Assembly (NCBI GenBank): GCA_036320915.1
Contig: JAXBDG010000007.1
Location: 248,001 to 312,000, forward strand
DNA length: 64,000 nucleotides
From: Linnemannia elongata
Taxonomy: Eukaryota > Mortierellomycota > Mortierellomycetes > Mortierellales > Mortierellaceae
Reading direction: 5' to 3'
The first letter of the stretch is position 1, and each line of letters begins with the position of its first letter. The notes below the pieces were generated by a model. That model searched no databases, was not told where the DNA came from, and worked only from the letters and a program-made list of their open reading frames with translations. A program made the position numbers and the translations under genes. This document shows, piece after piece, positions 53,014 to 64,000 of this stretch.

Positions 53014-55083
53014 TGTTGCTTTTGTCTTGGGTAAGAATTTGGCGTAAAGGAAGTGGGGGAAATTAGGAGAGGGAGATGAGATAAACAGAAGAACGGGAAG
53101 GGGGAGGGGGGATGTTGTGGGGAGAAAAGGAAAGGAGGGAGAGGGAAGGTTTTGTCGTGGTTGCTTGAGTTTGTTTGTTGGTTTTTTGTTGGTTGGGTCG
53201 TTACAGAAAAAGGGGGGGGCGGAAAAGGAGTTACAGAGAGAGAGAGGGAAGGAGTATGTGTGGTGGTTGGTTGTTTGTTCCTGAGACAGACAAAGTGTGT
53301 TGCTAGCAGAGGTATGTATGTCGTTGCGGGAGATGAAAATAAGAATAATAAGGATGTCGGATGAAGATGAGAGAAAGAGAGTGAGGATGGAAGAAGGAGG
53401 AGGAATGAGTATCGTCGTGAAGGTGGAGAGGAGGAGGAAGGGTGAAGGAAGGAGAGGGGGAGGAGGGGAAGAGGAGGAGGAGGGAGGGTGAAAGAAGTAA
53501 AAAGAGGAAAAGAGAAGAGAAGAGAAGAGAAGAGAGGAAAGAGGTGTGAAGAACGCACAAAGAGGCAGCCTCGGGAGGGGAGGGGGGGTGGGGGGGGGGG
53601 TTGATATGCGCCTGGTATGCTTCTTTTTCTCACTTCTTTTTGGAAAGAGACAGAAGAGACAGAAGGGACAGGAACACCGACGGATTCCCATTGGCGTCTG
53701 AACCACACCCGCTCGAGAGAGGGAAAAGTGAGTTCAGAGTTGTAGTGACCTAGCATCTATTGCACCAACCACAGGTACTGTAATCCCTCCTTCTGAACTA
53801 ACAGCAATAACAACAACAACAAAGGCGTCAAACGTAAAGACAGGGGTACCCGGTGCAAAATGATGAGTACTGTACAGTACAACTCACAAGGAGAGCAATG
53901 GACGGACGGGAAAGAGATGATTTGTTTTTGTCAGGAGTGAATGAGGGTGAGGAAGAGTTGTTACTGCTCTCTCACCTTTTTTTCTTTTTTTTCTTTCTTT
54001 TCTTTGCTTTCTTTGCTTTTTGCTTTGTCCAACTCTCTTCCTTACTTCCTTCCTTCTTCTTTTCCTTGACTCCCACTTCTTGTTCTCGACCTTGTTCACA
54101 GCTCACACGACCACTACAGACTGGATTCTTCTTCATGGCAACTCTAATAAAAACCAAAACATGTTCACTGCCACCGCAAACAATTTATTGACACCCACGT
54201 CGCTTGTGCCTTTGCTTCAACGTCCCTCTTTCTACGCCCCGTCCGCCACGTCTGTTTATAAAAAGAAAAAGCACAAAGCGAGAAAAAAAAACCTGAGACT
54301 TGACAACAACAAAATTAAACGACGACGAGAACTCAACTTTATCACACCACTCTCACCACTCTTCATTGCTCTCAAAATCATAATTATCTTCGTGCCATAT
54401 GGGTCATGGGCGTAGGTCCCATCACTCCTTCCCTCATCCATCATGATCCCATTGTTGATGTATTTCTTACCTTGTATTTTTTTTTCTCTTGCGCGAGGCT
54501 CACTTTGCGCATATGCTTTTTTCTTTCTTGTTTTTCTTCTCAAAAAACTTTTTTTTGTTTTTTTTTGTGAGCATCACCCATGCTGTTCATCCTTCCCATG
54601 CGACCCTTATCCGTCAGAAGTCCAGACAAACAATTGTGCATTCATTTTCCGCCTTGCCTGGGGCTTGTCTGCTCCATTAACTACAGCAACAGCAACAACA
54701 ACAGCAAAGAATTTCCCAGCGTAAACAGAATGCCAGTCAAGGAAACAGAATGAACGAAGACTCGCACCCTACAACGACAATCTTGACTCGTTTAGTCCCT
54801 TGTCCCTTGCGCTGGGTTTGAAACAAGACGGGATTTCTCAGTAGCCCTAATGGACGCTTCAACGAATAATAGCCTGTCGCCCGTAGAATTAGAAAATGGC
54901 GGGTACCAGAAACGGAGAGAATCCTTGTGTACTCCTCTTCTGAAACCAGTTCTGGTAAGGTAGGGTTAGTCAGGGCAAGGGGTGACAGAGTGACAGAGAG
55001 TGGCTTTTTCATTCCCAGTCCCTTCCAAATTCAATGTTCACTGATCAAACTTTAATTGCATTAGATAACTTTATTCATCTCAT
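53014..55083. other. intergenic: leader of the 53013 gene and further spacer
   Basis: 53014–53600 is purine-rich on + (CT-rich for the gene). 53850–54700 is T-rich with Phe/Leu ORFs lacking any domain. An open frame on - at 54737–55012 (LPELVSEEEYTRILSV) has no support beyond its composition. Confidence 0.5.
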
Positions 55084-55854
55084 TTAACAACAGGCACCGC
55101 CATCATCACCATATGCTTTTCTCTTGCAAGTGTTCTGTCTCCTTAGTGACTGTGAACTATTAGCAGGGGGACTTGTAAAGTGACATGTGCCCTGAGAGTT
55201 GAGCGAAAGATCAATCGTTGCGAGTCCTTGAGCCAGGCTGGCAGCCCACTGGTCATTGTAATTGCTGGTCTCTTCGTTTTCCTCACACTCACCCACCTAC
55301 CCACAGCTCCGCGTTTTCAGTTTTGCTCTTTTATTTTCGATACGGGCTAAAATAAAGCAAAAAAAATCATGACCTCATTTGCACGTCCTCAAGCCATTCC
55401 TCGGTAACTTCGTCTTTCCAAGTGGCTAGGCTGGCTCTCATTTCATGATCAAAAAGGAGACAAGATCCGTAGTAACGCGCCTCTGTGCATATGTAGCCCA
55501 TTCGTGTGCCCCTTAGAAAAACAACAATGCTATCTCGACTTGATTCAGTTGACCCTCCCCCTTCCTTCAACCTTCAAGGATAAACCTTGACGCGCGCAAG
55601 TGTCGCGAGTCTGCTTCGCTAACTTGCGTCGCGCTTCTACATCCAAATATCCAAACATTCAACCATTTTTCCACCCCAGTCTCCCTTCTTCCTTTTCTCC
55701 CTCGAACGAAAAACAACAACAACAACAACAACAACAACCCCTTACCTAAACCCCACTTTCGAAAACATACTAGAAAACAAACCTGATCGAAAACCGCATC
55801 CGGCATTCGTTTTGTTGACTTTCCTTGGTGCATTGGCGTCCATCCATTCATCAT
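55084..55854 (-). CDS. possible coding exons of an unknown small gene
   Basis: Three short open stretches on the - strand look less biased than the surrounding DNA: 55854..~55784 (MNGWTPMHQGKSTKRMPDAV), ~55520..55367 (YICTEARYYGSCLLFD, then TWKDEVTEEWLEDVQ) and ~55278..55084 (DQWAASLAQGLATIDLSL). I could not join them with convincing splice sites in one phase. They may be exons of one gene, or chance. No family is recognised. Confidence 0.22.
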
Positions 55855-58610
55855 TTCTCTTCTAAACTTCCCGTGCGTGCATATCCTGAGACAATCTCAT
55901 CATGCATAAACCCACCCCTTATTTTTTTTTTTTTTTTTTTGGTCCTCCACCTATTTTCTTTTTCGTCGAAATGCGTATGCATTAATGCCGTTTGTTTATA
56001 CGTACATATGCATTGGGCATTCTTTTGTTTCCTGCATCGTGCAGATAAGATGGTTGTTGGTGTTTATTTTAGGCGCACAAGTTATAAACAAAAAAAAAAA
56101 AGAGCAGATTCTGCAACTTTTTACTTGAAGGGTTCACGAAATCGCGTAAAAAAAAACAAAAACAAAAAAGGAACCCCAACCCAAAAAAATCTTTTTCACA
56201 TCCAATACCATACATCCAGTGAACAACCCACCTCCTAGCTCTCTTCCCCCATTGAGAGTCCCCAGATGCGAAAAGAAAAGCTCCCTGTATTTTTATTTTT
56301 TTTTTGAATGTTTCCTCGGTAACCCTCCCATTCCTCAGATCCAACAATTTACCCTTCATTCCCCTGCGTCCTACGTGCATGCCAAGAAGAAGAGGATAAA
56401 TAGTAAAATCTAAGGCATATTTTTCGATCCGAGAGGAGGAAACAAACACGGAGAGTCTCTATTAGTTCGAAATGGCGCCCGGTTGGTTGGTTTACCCGTG
56501 CATGTGTTTATCTGGCGTTGATTAAAATAAAACAACTCATCGCGATGACTATACAAGGGGTGGGCTATCCAGTCCGGTAACCTCGCGACTCGGCGTGGGC
56601 GTTTGTGTATGAATGCGAATGGGTGCACCCCATTTACGAGGTTGAGGGAGGAGTTTGTTGAGTTGATTGCTTGGTGCAGAATCAGCAAAGCATAGTTATG
56701 GTGTGCTGCAGCAATTAGCTGCAATGCCCATGCTCTTTTGCTGTCCTACAAGGGGTTGCCGATTGTGCTTTTGCGTGTTCTAGTTTTTTTTTCTCTTTTA
56801 TTTTTATTGTTAATCCTTGTCTATCTGTCTCGACGTTGCATTTATCTCGTTCATGAATGGAACTAAGGGGAGGCAAATGGAAGACAATAAAAGGGTCAAA
56901 AAAAATGAATGCGACTAGATCGTCCAAACTATAACTTGCAGACATAACTGTGCTTCTGCGTACGTGTCAGAGAGGAAGAGGAGGTAAGGGGGGGACCAGA
57001 AGCCGGAAGTCAGGAGTTAGGAGAGAGAGAAGAACTTCACCGAGGAATAAAAAAGAGAAAGGCCAATTGTCCGTAACTATGGCTCGGCATGGGAAACCAA
57101 AACCAGACACTCAAAACCAAAGAGCAGATAGCAAAGAAAGGGGACGGTGGCGCGTTTGAATAGAAACGAAGAACTTCTCTGCCCAGGAGTGAACGAGGTT
57201 TTGATAGTCCGCCAGGAGATAGTATGGCCTCTCACCATATGATTACCATAAAAAAAAAGTGAGGGGTGGGGACGTGTCGGTTTTTTTCAAACTCTTCGAG
57301 AAAGGGCAAGGAGAGGAGAATAATATTAAAAAAAAAACCGCCGAACACCGTCGTCCAGTCATGAAGGCCGGCCCCGACCAGGCAGGACCCAATGATGAGA
57401 GCCATAATTGCGCCATTGAGGGTCCGTGTTGTTGGTTTTTTTTGGGGATCCTACCTGCCTACTTTTGTGGGAGAGGCAACTGTGAACCAAGCTGGGTTAG
57501 GCATGATAGATAGAATGCCTAGATGTCCGACTGGATTACCCCCGAGTTTTCGTTAACGGTGCACAACGACTCCCTGTCCTTACATTTCACGCCCCTCGTC
57601 GCGCCTCTTTCGCACCCCCTTCATTGTCTATCCTCCCCTTATTCAGTCGATGAACGCACGAATGTAACAAAAAAGAAAACCTGTCGTCGTGTCCCCATAT
57701 TTCAAGAAGGCAGACAGACAGAAAACACATGAACGGACACGCTCAGGAGCTGAAAGATTGTTTCGCGAGCAAACCAGCGTTGTTGTTTTTCATTCTCCGT
57801 CTCCAACTGCCGCAATGCGTCCCTCTTCATGTCTGAGGTGCGCTCTGTGTGTGCCTGTGCCTGCGCGATTCCCGTTAGCGCGATATTGCATATATTGTCT
57901 TCTGGCGTTTGTTTGGGTTGGACGAATATGATGTCACACTGTACGTGTCCTCTTGTAGGAACTAGCTCCATCTTCACAAGAGCGAGCACTTCGTCCATTC
58001 AGCTCTTCAACGATGGTGCTGCCTCCGCCCTTTCCCTTCTCCCCCAATTCAAACAATGTTCATCTTCCGTTCACTTCATGTATCTCCCTCTCTTCTGGAC
58101 TATCCCCCCCTCTCTCTCTCTCTATGTGCCCCTGGATCGTTACGTGTTTCGTGCTTTCTCCCTCCCCCCCGCTCGCTCCCATGTCATCTTTTTTGTGCCT
58201 CTCACTTAACCCCCCTGAAAAAAAAAACATGTACAGCCAGCTCATCCAATCGTCGAACCTTGTACTATCGCATTCTGCACACAAATAAATAAACCCCCCC
58301 CCTTTGTAAGCACGACGAGTTGTTTGCCTATGCCCATGCTTTATACATAAATCAAACACCACCAACAAAAATCGATATCGAGAGGGGTGGAGGGCTGCGA
58401 AAAAAAAAAAAAAAAAAAAGTTAGGGAGAGGGGGGATGGGCAAAAACAGAAAAGTGTATCAGCTAATCCATGACTCGTTGTGAGTTCGGGTACGTGTGAA
58501 TTATGCGAGGGTGTTCATTAACGCGTTTTTTTGAACCTGTTACAAATAAACAAAGTCAAAGACGGAGTGTGTCTTTCTAGCGGGCTGGGCCCTTTGCGAA
58601 TGGACGCGGG

Positions 58611-58652
<42 letters not shown>

Positions 58653-60943
58653 ATGGAGTATGTATGTATGCAAGGACCATACACCAAACAGATAACCAAT
58701 ACAACCACCACCATAACCACATACTAACCAACCAACGACTAAAAACAGAGAGCAACACCCAAACTGAGGGCCAGCGGACGTGTCCTTAGTTGTCAAAGAG
58801 CACTACTATTGCTCAGGAGGAAAAACGAAAGGAGATGACCAACGAAATGAGGGTGTGTGTTTGTTCGAGTTCGATCCGGTCCATGAACTGGACCTTGTTT
58901 TTTTGGTTCTTTTCTAGGGGAAGGAACGCAACACCCACAAAACGACGTTCCTTGTACCTGAACTAAGAGGAGCAAGACAACAAACGAACGTGACGTCTCA
59001 GATAGGTACAGGGCGACAATGGGTCGACCAGACGGGCGAAGGGACATCATAACGTTAGAGGCTTTGTGCCCCTCGACCCGACGAGCAGACGTCAAAAACG
59101 CAACGTTTATCGATCGATCGAACGGACGGACGGAAGGACGACAGTAGGAATGCGAGAGGAACGAAAGCGTTGATAGAGATCAACGACAACAACGACAGAC
59201 AACCAAGCAATCCAAAACCTCGCTAGGTTCATCCATCCCTCCTTGTCTTGTTTGAATAAAATGCTCAATCGACTTCATGTGTATACTCTATCCCTACCCC
59301 GCACTTGATAAAAACAAAGAACAAAAAACAAGAAAAAGAAGAAATGGACGAGTACATTTTTACTGGAATGACACACAGAACGAGCGCGGGCAGCTGATGA
59401 ATGTTAAAAAACAAAGAGTGCCTTTTCGGATTCAAGCGATCGTAATTTTGACGTCGTACAATGTGTAGATTGTTGGTCAAGAGCCACTGTACTCTTCTTC
59501 CTCGAACGCACAAACATAACAAACAGTCAATCAAAAAGGCAAAGCAAAGAAAGACATTCACTTGCGTTTGCTTGCAAAAAAAAAAAAAAAAAAAAGGCGG
59601 CGCAATGTCCAATTATTTCTTTATGCCCCGATTGATACAAACCTTCAATGCCCAGTGCTCAGATAAAAACAAACAGATTTAATGCCCAATGCTCAATGGA
59701 TTTGCATGGTCCATGGCATATCGTGGGTAGTACATTTCGATATACTGCAGCACATGCAACAATGGCAAATGGTAGTTAGTTGAATTGTTCAAACCGACCA
59801 ATTTGTTTTTGTAACAAAAAACACACCTCCTCTCTCAATTCATTGACTCAACCGTGAACACATCCAACCCATCCCCTCGTTTCCATGGTCTCCAGTACCC
59901 ATTGTTTTTTTTTGTTTTTTTATTTTAGTCCGCCTTGCTGTCTCTTCTAGTCCTGTCGATCCACTAACACTTTGTTTCTCTTGCTCTTTCACTCAGTCCA
60001 TTGCCCCTCGCTCTGTCCGTTTGTATCTCTCTCGCTCTCTTCCCAAAGGTACATTCTACCCCTCGTTTTTTTGTGTTGTGTCTTTCGTTTGTGTTCAGCT
60101 TTTTTTCTCTTTATTTTTCTCCTACCCTTCTCTTTCAACATAAACAAATAGAGACACAATGAGTGGATCCTTTCAATAGAAACCCTCCTCTGTCTCCTTT
60201 CTAATGAATGGGCAGCTGCAACAATTAAACCCGGAGAGTTTTTGTTATTACATTCAATTCAATCGAGCGGCACTCCTTTTTCTTTGAACTGACCCTTTTT
60301 CTTTCTTTTCTCGAATGGTTCTCATTCGGCTCCCTTGTTCGATTGCACCCTTTGCGCCCCCTTCTTCTTCGTTCTCGTTGATTGCTTCAACAATAAATAG
60401 GCGTCATCCCATCCTTGCCCTCCCTCTTTTATTTTCTTCTTTTTCTCTTCTTTTCCCTTTTCTGTCCTTCTACTTCGCATTATCGTCTCTCCTTGATCCC
60501 CAGCAAGACTCGAGTTATTGTCCTTCGCTCCTCTTCTTCTTCCTCTTCATTCTTTTCTATCCTCCCTTCTTCTGCTCTTATTACGTTAACACCTCTTTCT
60601 TTTTATTTTTGTCAACCCATCTTCCTCTTCTCCATCTTGCAATTGAACGATCACCTTGCCCACAACAACGCTCTCTCTCTCCCTCCCTCCCTCTCCTCCT
60701 TCTATCTCCCTCTACAATCCCTTGCCCCCTCCTCTGTGAAAAGGACAACCTGTCAATCCCAGACTTAAGTAACCCCTCAGCCCTATTTTACGACCACAGA
60801 CCTTCTTTCCTTCCCACTTTTCTTCTTCACCTGTTCTGCCCCGACTCCACCTTTCCTCCCTCTCCTCTCCTCTTTACTTTCGCCCCACTCTACTCTCTTA
60901 CTACCTCAACCACTAGCTTGTACATACCTATAATTACATCGCC
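55855..60943. other. 5.1-kb gene-poor region with CT-rich leader at its right end
   Basis: Homopolymers near 55921 (T), 58400 (A) and 59577 (A), a (GA)n repeat at about 58616–58650 and GGAC/GATC short repeats near 59110–59140. No domain found in any frame. From about 59990 to 60940 the + strand is CT-rich and leads into the multi-TM gene, so ORFs rich in Leu/Ser/Phe here are artefacts. Confidence 0.5.
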
Positions 60944-62822
60944 ATGCAGAAACCAGACATTCCAGGTAGGTGTTTTGTTTTTGAAGGAACAAGAAAGGTT
61001 GCCAGAGTTCTGTTCAGATTTTTTCAAGACGCGCGGATGCTCGTCCCCTCCACGACTTAGTACACTTTTGCATTTCGCCCAGATGCATTGCGCTGCATGA
61101 CAAACAGTGAACTACTCCTGCTACTTCAACGTTTCATGAAACTCATCATCCCTTCCCCCCTTCGCCTCTCACTCCCTCCCTCCCTTCTCTCTCGCTTCCT
61201 CATCTCCACCCTACTCTATCCAATGCAACAGCGATCCTGTCGCTACTCGTCTCGCTCCTTTCAATCTCCCTGATGTCCCTCTTGTTCGGCCGCAAGACCT
61301 CTGGCACAAACATGACAAATATTAACTACGCCCGGGGTCTCGTCATCTCGCTCTACATTGTCTCCTGGGCCTTCACCACCATTGCTGCCGTCTTGACCTC
61401 GACCAACTATGGCAACATTCTCTCTTGCACGCTGTCGATTTTTGTGTGTCTCTCGCTTTATGCCATGTCCAAGATTATCATCTACTTGTTCTTGATTGAG
61501 AAGGTCTATGTCGTTTCTTCGGTTGCTACCCTCCGGAGGGATACCACTGTAAGCTTCTTTTGCATTGCTTTTTTTGGTTTTAGACATTAGATGGTGTTAT
61601 TGTTCTAGCTTTTCTTATGTGTTCTAGTCCTACGATGGTGGTCTAGCCTGCCTTTTCTTTCCCTCGGTGGTTTTTTTTACCCCTTTGTGTCCATGTCTCT
61701 ATTTTCGCGATGCATACAAAAAAAATAAGAGCAGAGCGCAAAGACGATTGAAGTACAGAGAAAAGGGGAAAGGCAAAAGATCGTTTCACGTTGTTTTGCT
61801 TAGTTTTCTCCCCCTACTCAGTCCACTTTTTCTCGCTTTCGTTGGCTCATGCCTTTTACATCTGTTTGCCTTTTACCCTGTTTACCCTCTGCTTTTGTTT
61901 GTCTCTCTTTGTTTGTACCACAAACCGCTTTGTCCTATCCTTTTCAAACAAACAATCCCTCCAACCCCCCACCCCCCTTCCTCCCTTCCCCCCTCCAACC
62001 CCCCATCCCTATCACCAGAGGACCGTTTCTTTCCTGAATTCATGCATGCATTAGCACTTGTTAGTAGGCATGAATTACCCCCCTAGAAAATTATTTGGTT
62101 GCTAACCGCCAACTTCCCTCCCTTTTCTATCCCCCTCCAACCACTCACCTCACTCCATCCGCCCCATCCACTCACCCACCTTTACGCCTCACCAACATGA
62201 TACCCCTACCCATCAACCAACCAAATAGCTCTACAGGGTTAATATCCTCCTCCTAACCCCCTACACCGTCATCCTGGTCCTCATGATCCTCAATCGCGTC
62301 GCCGTCCTCGACGTCAACGACCAATGCTTTATCGGTCTCAAACCCCTCGCATCCATCACCCTCATTCTCTACGACATCTTCATTTCCTCCTGGTTGACAA
62401 TCCTCTTCATCCGTCCATTGATGTCCACAACTTCTGTCCTCCAAGGACCCTCTAAAGGAAAACTCCGTCAAGTCGCCCGAAGGACTCTTATCGGTTCTAT
62501 CGTCGCCCTTATCCTTTCTTCTGCAAACGTGTTTACTTTGGTCTACTTCAAGGGCTATGAGGATTCTGTCTTGTGTCTGTTGTCGTGCACGTTGGACGTG
62601 ACCTTGAACGCATGCGCAGTCCATTGGGTGACTTCTAGAGCGAGGGGATCGAACGGCACAGAAAAGGGTGGTTCGAGAAACCATCAGCAAACTCCTCATG
62701 GTGGTATTGGACATGGTGCCGTCGGCTACAGCAACTATACTCATCCCGCGACTAGTACTGAGAAGCATATCATGCCAACTGACACTCATATCTCAGTCAC
62801 TGTCGAGTCTTACCAAGAGTAG
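60944..62822 (+). CDS. multi-TM fungal membrane protein, possibly 7TM
   Basis: Exons 60944..60965 (22 nt, MQKPDIP), 61232..61548 and 62229..62822 join in phase to 310 residues. Hydrophobic segments: about 8–25 (ILSLLVSLLSISLMSLLF), 39–60 (GLVISLYIVSWAFTTIAAVL), 67–94 (LSCTLSIFVCLSLYAMSKII), 118–135 (LLLTPYTVILVLMILNRV), 147–170 (GLKPLASITLILYDIFIS) and 195–216 (LIGSIVALILSSANVFTL), with a further one near 222–240. That makes six or seven helices. CFIGLKPLASITLILYD and RPLMSTTSV are patterns I recall from uncharacterised Mucoromycota 7TM-like proteins. The C-terminal 60 residues are Gly/His/Ser/Thr-rich and probably cytosolic. No retinal-binding lysine pattern is clear. It could be a receptor-like protein; function unknown. 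Confidence 0.8.
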
Positions 62823-63517
62823 TAAATGAGTCACCCCCCTTTTCACCTTGCACCCCCGTCCCCCTTTTACAACGCGCCCGCCAAGTTTTTTTTTTTTTGG
62901 TTCGTTTTTACATAGTATATCTAAATAGCCATATTGACACATAACATAACATACCTTACCTATTTCCTATCTCCAACACTCGTTCCCATTTGACATGCAC
63001 AATGCATAATGCACAAAGCGCAATGAACAATGGACATTGAACGACGACACATAATAATATTGCGATAATAAAGACGAGAAAGAGCGCTTTATTTGACGAC
63101 AAGAAATGCTAATAGAGAATTATGGTGATTTGTGGTGTGATTTTTGTTGGCTCGTTGGCAACTCGTCGAAAACGATGTTTTCTTTTTTTTTTCTTTTTTT
63201 TGGTGCTTTTCTTTATGTGTTTAGTTCGTGTGGTATTTTGAGTTGATTTGTTCTGTTTGTCCTATTGTCCTATTGTCCTATCGTCCTGTTGTCCTGTTGT
63301 ACTGTGTGTCCTATTGAGTGCGAGTCTGAAATGGTCCAGAAAACAGTCATCTCATGTCGCGATGGCCGTCCTGCGCAGACCTGTTCTTGATTCGTTGCAA
63401 ATTTTGGTAGCTGTTGTGGATGTTGAAGCTGTTCAGATCCTTGGCGCAATATCCGTGACCACACAAGGTGGTCTCTCAATGGCACGCCTCGCAAATGAAT
63501 ATCAAGTATCCGTGTCC
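62823..63517. other. intergenic between convergent genes
   Basis: T-runs near 62886 and 63183–63201 and a short TCCTATTG repeat near 63259–63285. No gene supported. Confidence 0.55.
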
Positions 63518-63919
63518 TTAAGAGTTGTACTACATGAACGAAAACCACAAAAAAAAAAAAAACAATACTAGTTAGCAAGGGACCACAGTATGATAGAAAT
63601 AAAACAAGTACAACTGCACAAAAGCAAAAGAAAAGGAGAGGTACCTTCTTGGCGACCATGCCCTCTGGAGGACGGGTCTCGACGGTACCCTTGCCGACCT
63701 CGTCCCAGTTGGTCGAGAGGCAGGTTCCGTTGCTCTCCGTGAAACTCTTCATCATCGCACGCTTGGTGTTGTCGTCAGCGTCCTTGTAGATCTGGGCAAA
63801 GAGCTGGTTCAAGGCCTTGTCGCCATCGGCCTTCTCCTCATCCTTGGCCGCTTCCTTCTCCAACGCATCCCAGTTTTTAGTCTTTCTCGACGAGGAAGGG
63901 TAAGCAGGTGCGCCCGCAG
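63518..63919 (-). CDS. SGT1: SGT1-like Hsp90 co-chaperone, C-terminal SGS domain (partial)
   Basis: Sgt1 bridges Hsp90 and SCF ubiquitin ligases/kinetochore assembly in cytosol and nucleus. Visible exons: 63919..63645 and a last micro-exon 63529..63518 (YNS and stop); the 5' exons (TPR and CS domains) lie beyond the window, and the stretch 63920–64000 is read as intron. The SGS domain reads KTKNWDALEKEAAKDEEK, then ALNQLFAQIYKDADDNTKRA, MMKSFTESNGTCLSTNWDEV and ETRPPEGMVAKK, the family's C-terminal signature. Phase 2 at the upstream acceptor is compatible with the frame. The tiny last exon is supported by the donor AAG|GTACC, the acceptor GTAG and the immediate stop. Confidence 0.92.
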
Positions 63920-64000
63920 CTATTGTTTCTCAACGAATCATATTAGGTCTTTTGTAGTGACTTGCAAAGTAGAGCTGCATCGTTCTGATAGAAAGTAGAG

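Noticed and set aside
53014..53706. N-terminal extension of the mucin-like protein (in-frame, 231 codons)
   Set aside because: Pro/Ser/Leu-rich from CT-rich leader; the signal peptide begins at 53013, which fits a true start.
60315..61100. 261-codon ORF upstream of the multi-TM gene
   Set aside because: Lies in the CT-rich leader, is low-complexity, and overlaps the start and first intron of the real gene in another frame.
1..64000. CRISPR array, bacterial operons or integrated virus
   Set aside because: No regular direct-repeat/spacer array, no viral polymerase or capsid-like proteins; tandem repeats found are short minisatellites.

Overview
The window is nuclear DNA of a filamentous fungus. 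Genes are split by GT–AG introns (several very short first or last exons), there is no operon layout, and the proteins are eukaryotic. The style (CT-rich leaders, long A/T homopolymers, a Trm13, Erg27, Aha1, TDG and Kgd2 set) suggests an early-diverging fungus, most likely Mucoromycota/Mortierellomycota. That placement is inference, since no search could be run.

Layout. 0–14.3 kb is gene-dense: partial ERG27 sterol 3-keto reductase (-), an AHA1-type Hsp90 co-chaperone with an unexpected C-terminal membrane anchor (-), TRM13 tRNA 2'-O-methyltransferase with an apparent frameshift (-), an unknown 214-residue protein (+), an NCE101-like small membrane protein (-), a TDG/MUG uracil/thymine-DNA glycosylase (+), an unknown 171-residue protein (-) and an intronless protein with a PD-(D/E)XK-like site (-). 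14.3–20.9 kb is a gene desert. 21–26 kb holds KGD2 (2-oxoglutarate dehydrogenase E2) and a LUD-domain protein. 26–35.5 kb is a repeat island: a 0.78-kb piece of the 3' end of 28S rRNA plus three shorter 28S fragments starting at nearly the same rRNA position, tandem repeats, a cysteine-rich secreted protein, a fragment of an unknown gene, a complete 2.58-kb Tc1/mariner-like element with TA duplications and a decayed transposase, and a head-to-head inverted pair of identical tRNA-Val(AAC) genes. 36–64 kb holds a four-TM protein, a CYTH/triphosphate-tunnel enzyme, an arrestin-related trafficking adaptor, a CaMK-like kinase with a long disordered N-terminus, a mucin-like single-pass membrane protein with a YDQQG-repeat tail, a multi-TM protein and the 3' end of SGT1.

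The genes are mostly independent housekeeping units. Two Hsp90 co-chaperones (AHA1 and SGT1) lie at opposite ends. Two divergent pairs (TRM13/unknown and NCE101/TDG) share promoters of 218 and 254 bp. Several genes have 200–700 nt leaders that are strongly CT-rich on the sense strand. The points most worth following are the tail-anchored Aha1, the transposon with a D-D spacing much longer than usual, and the recurrent 28S fragments.
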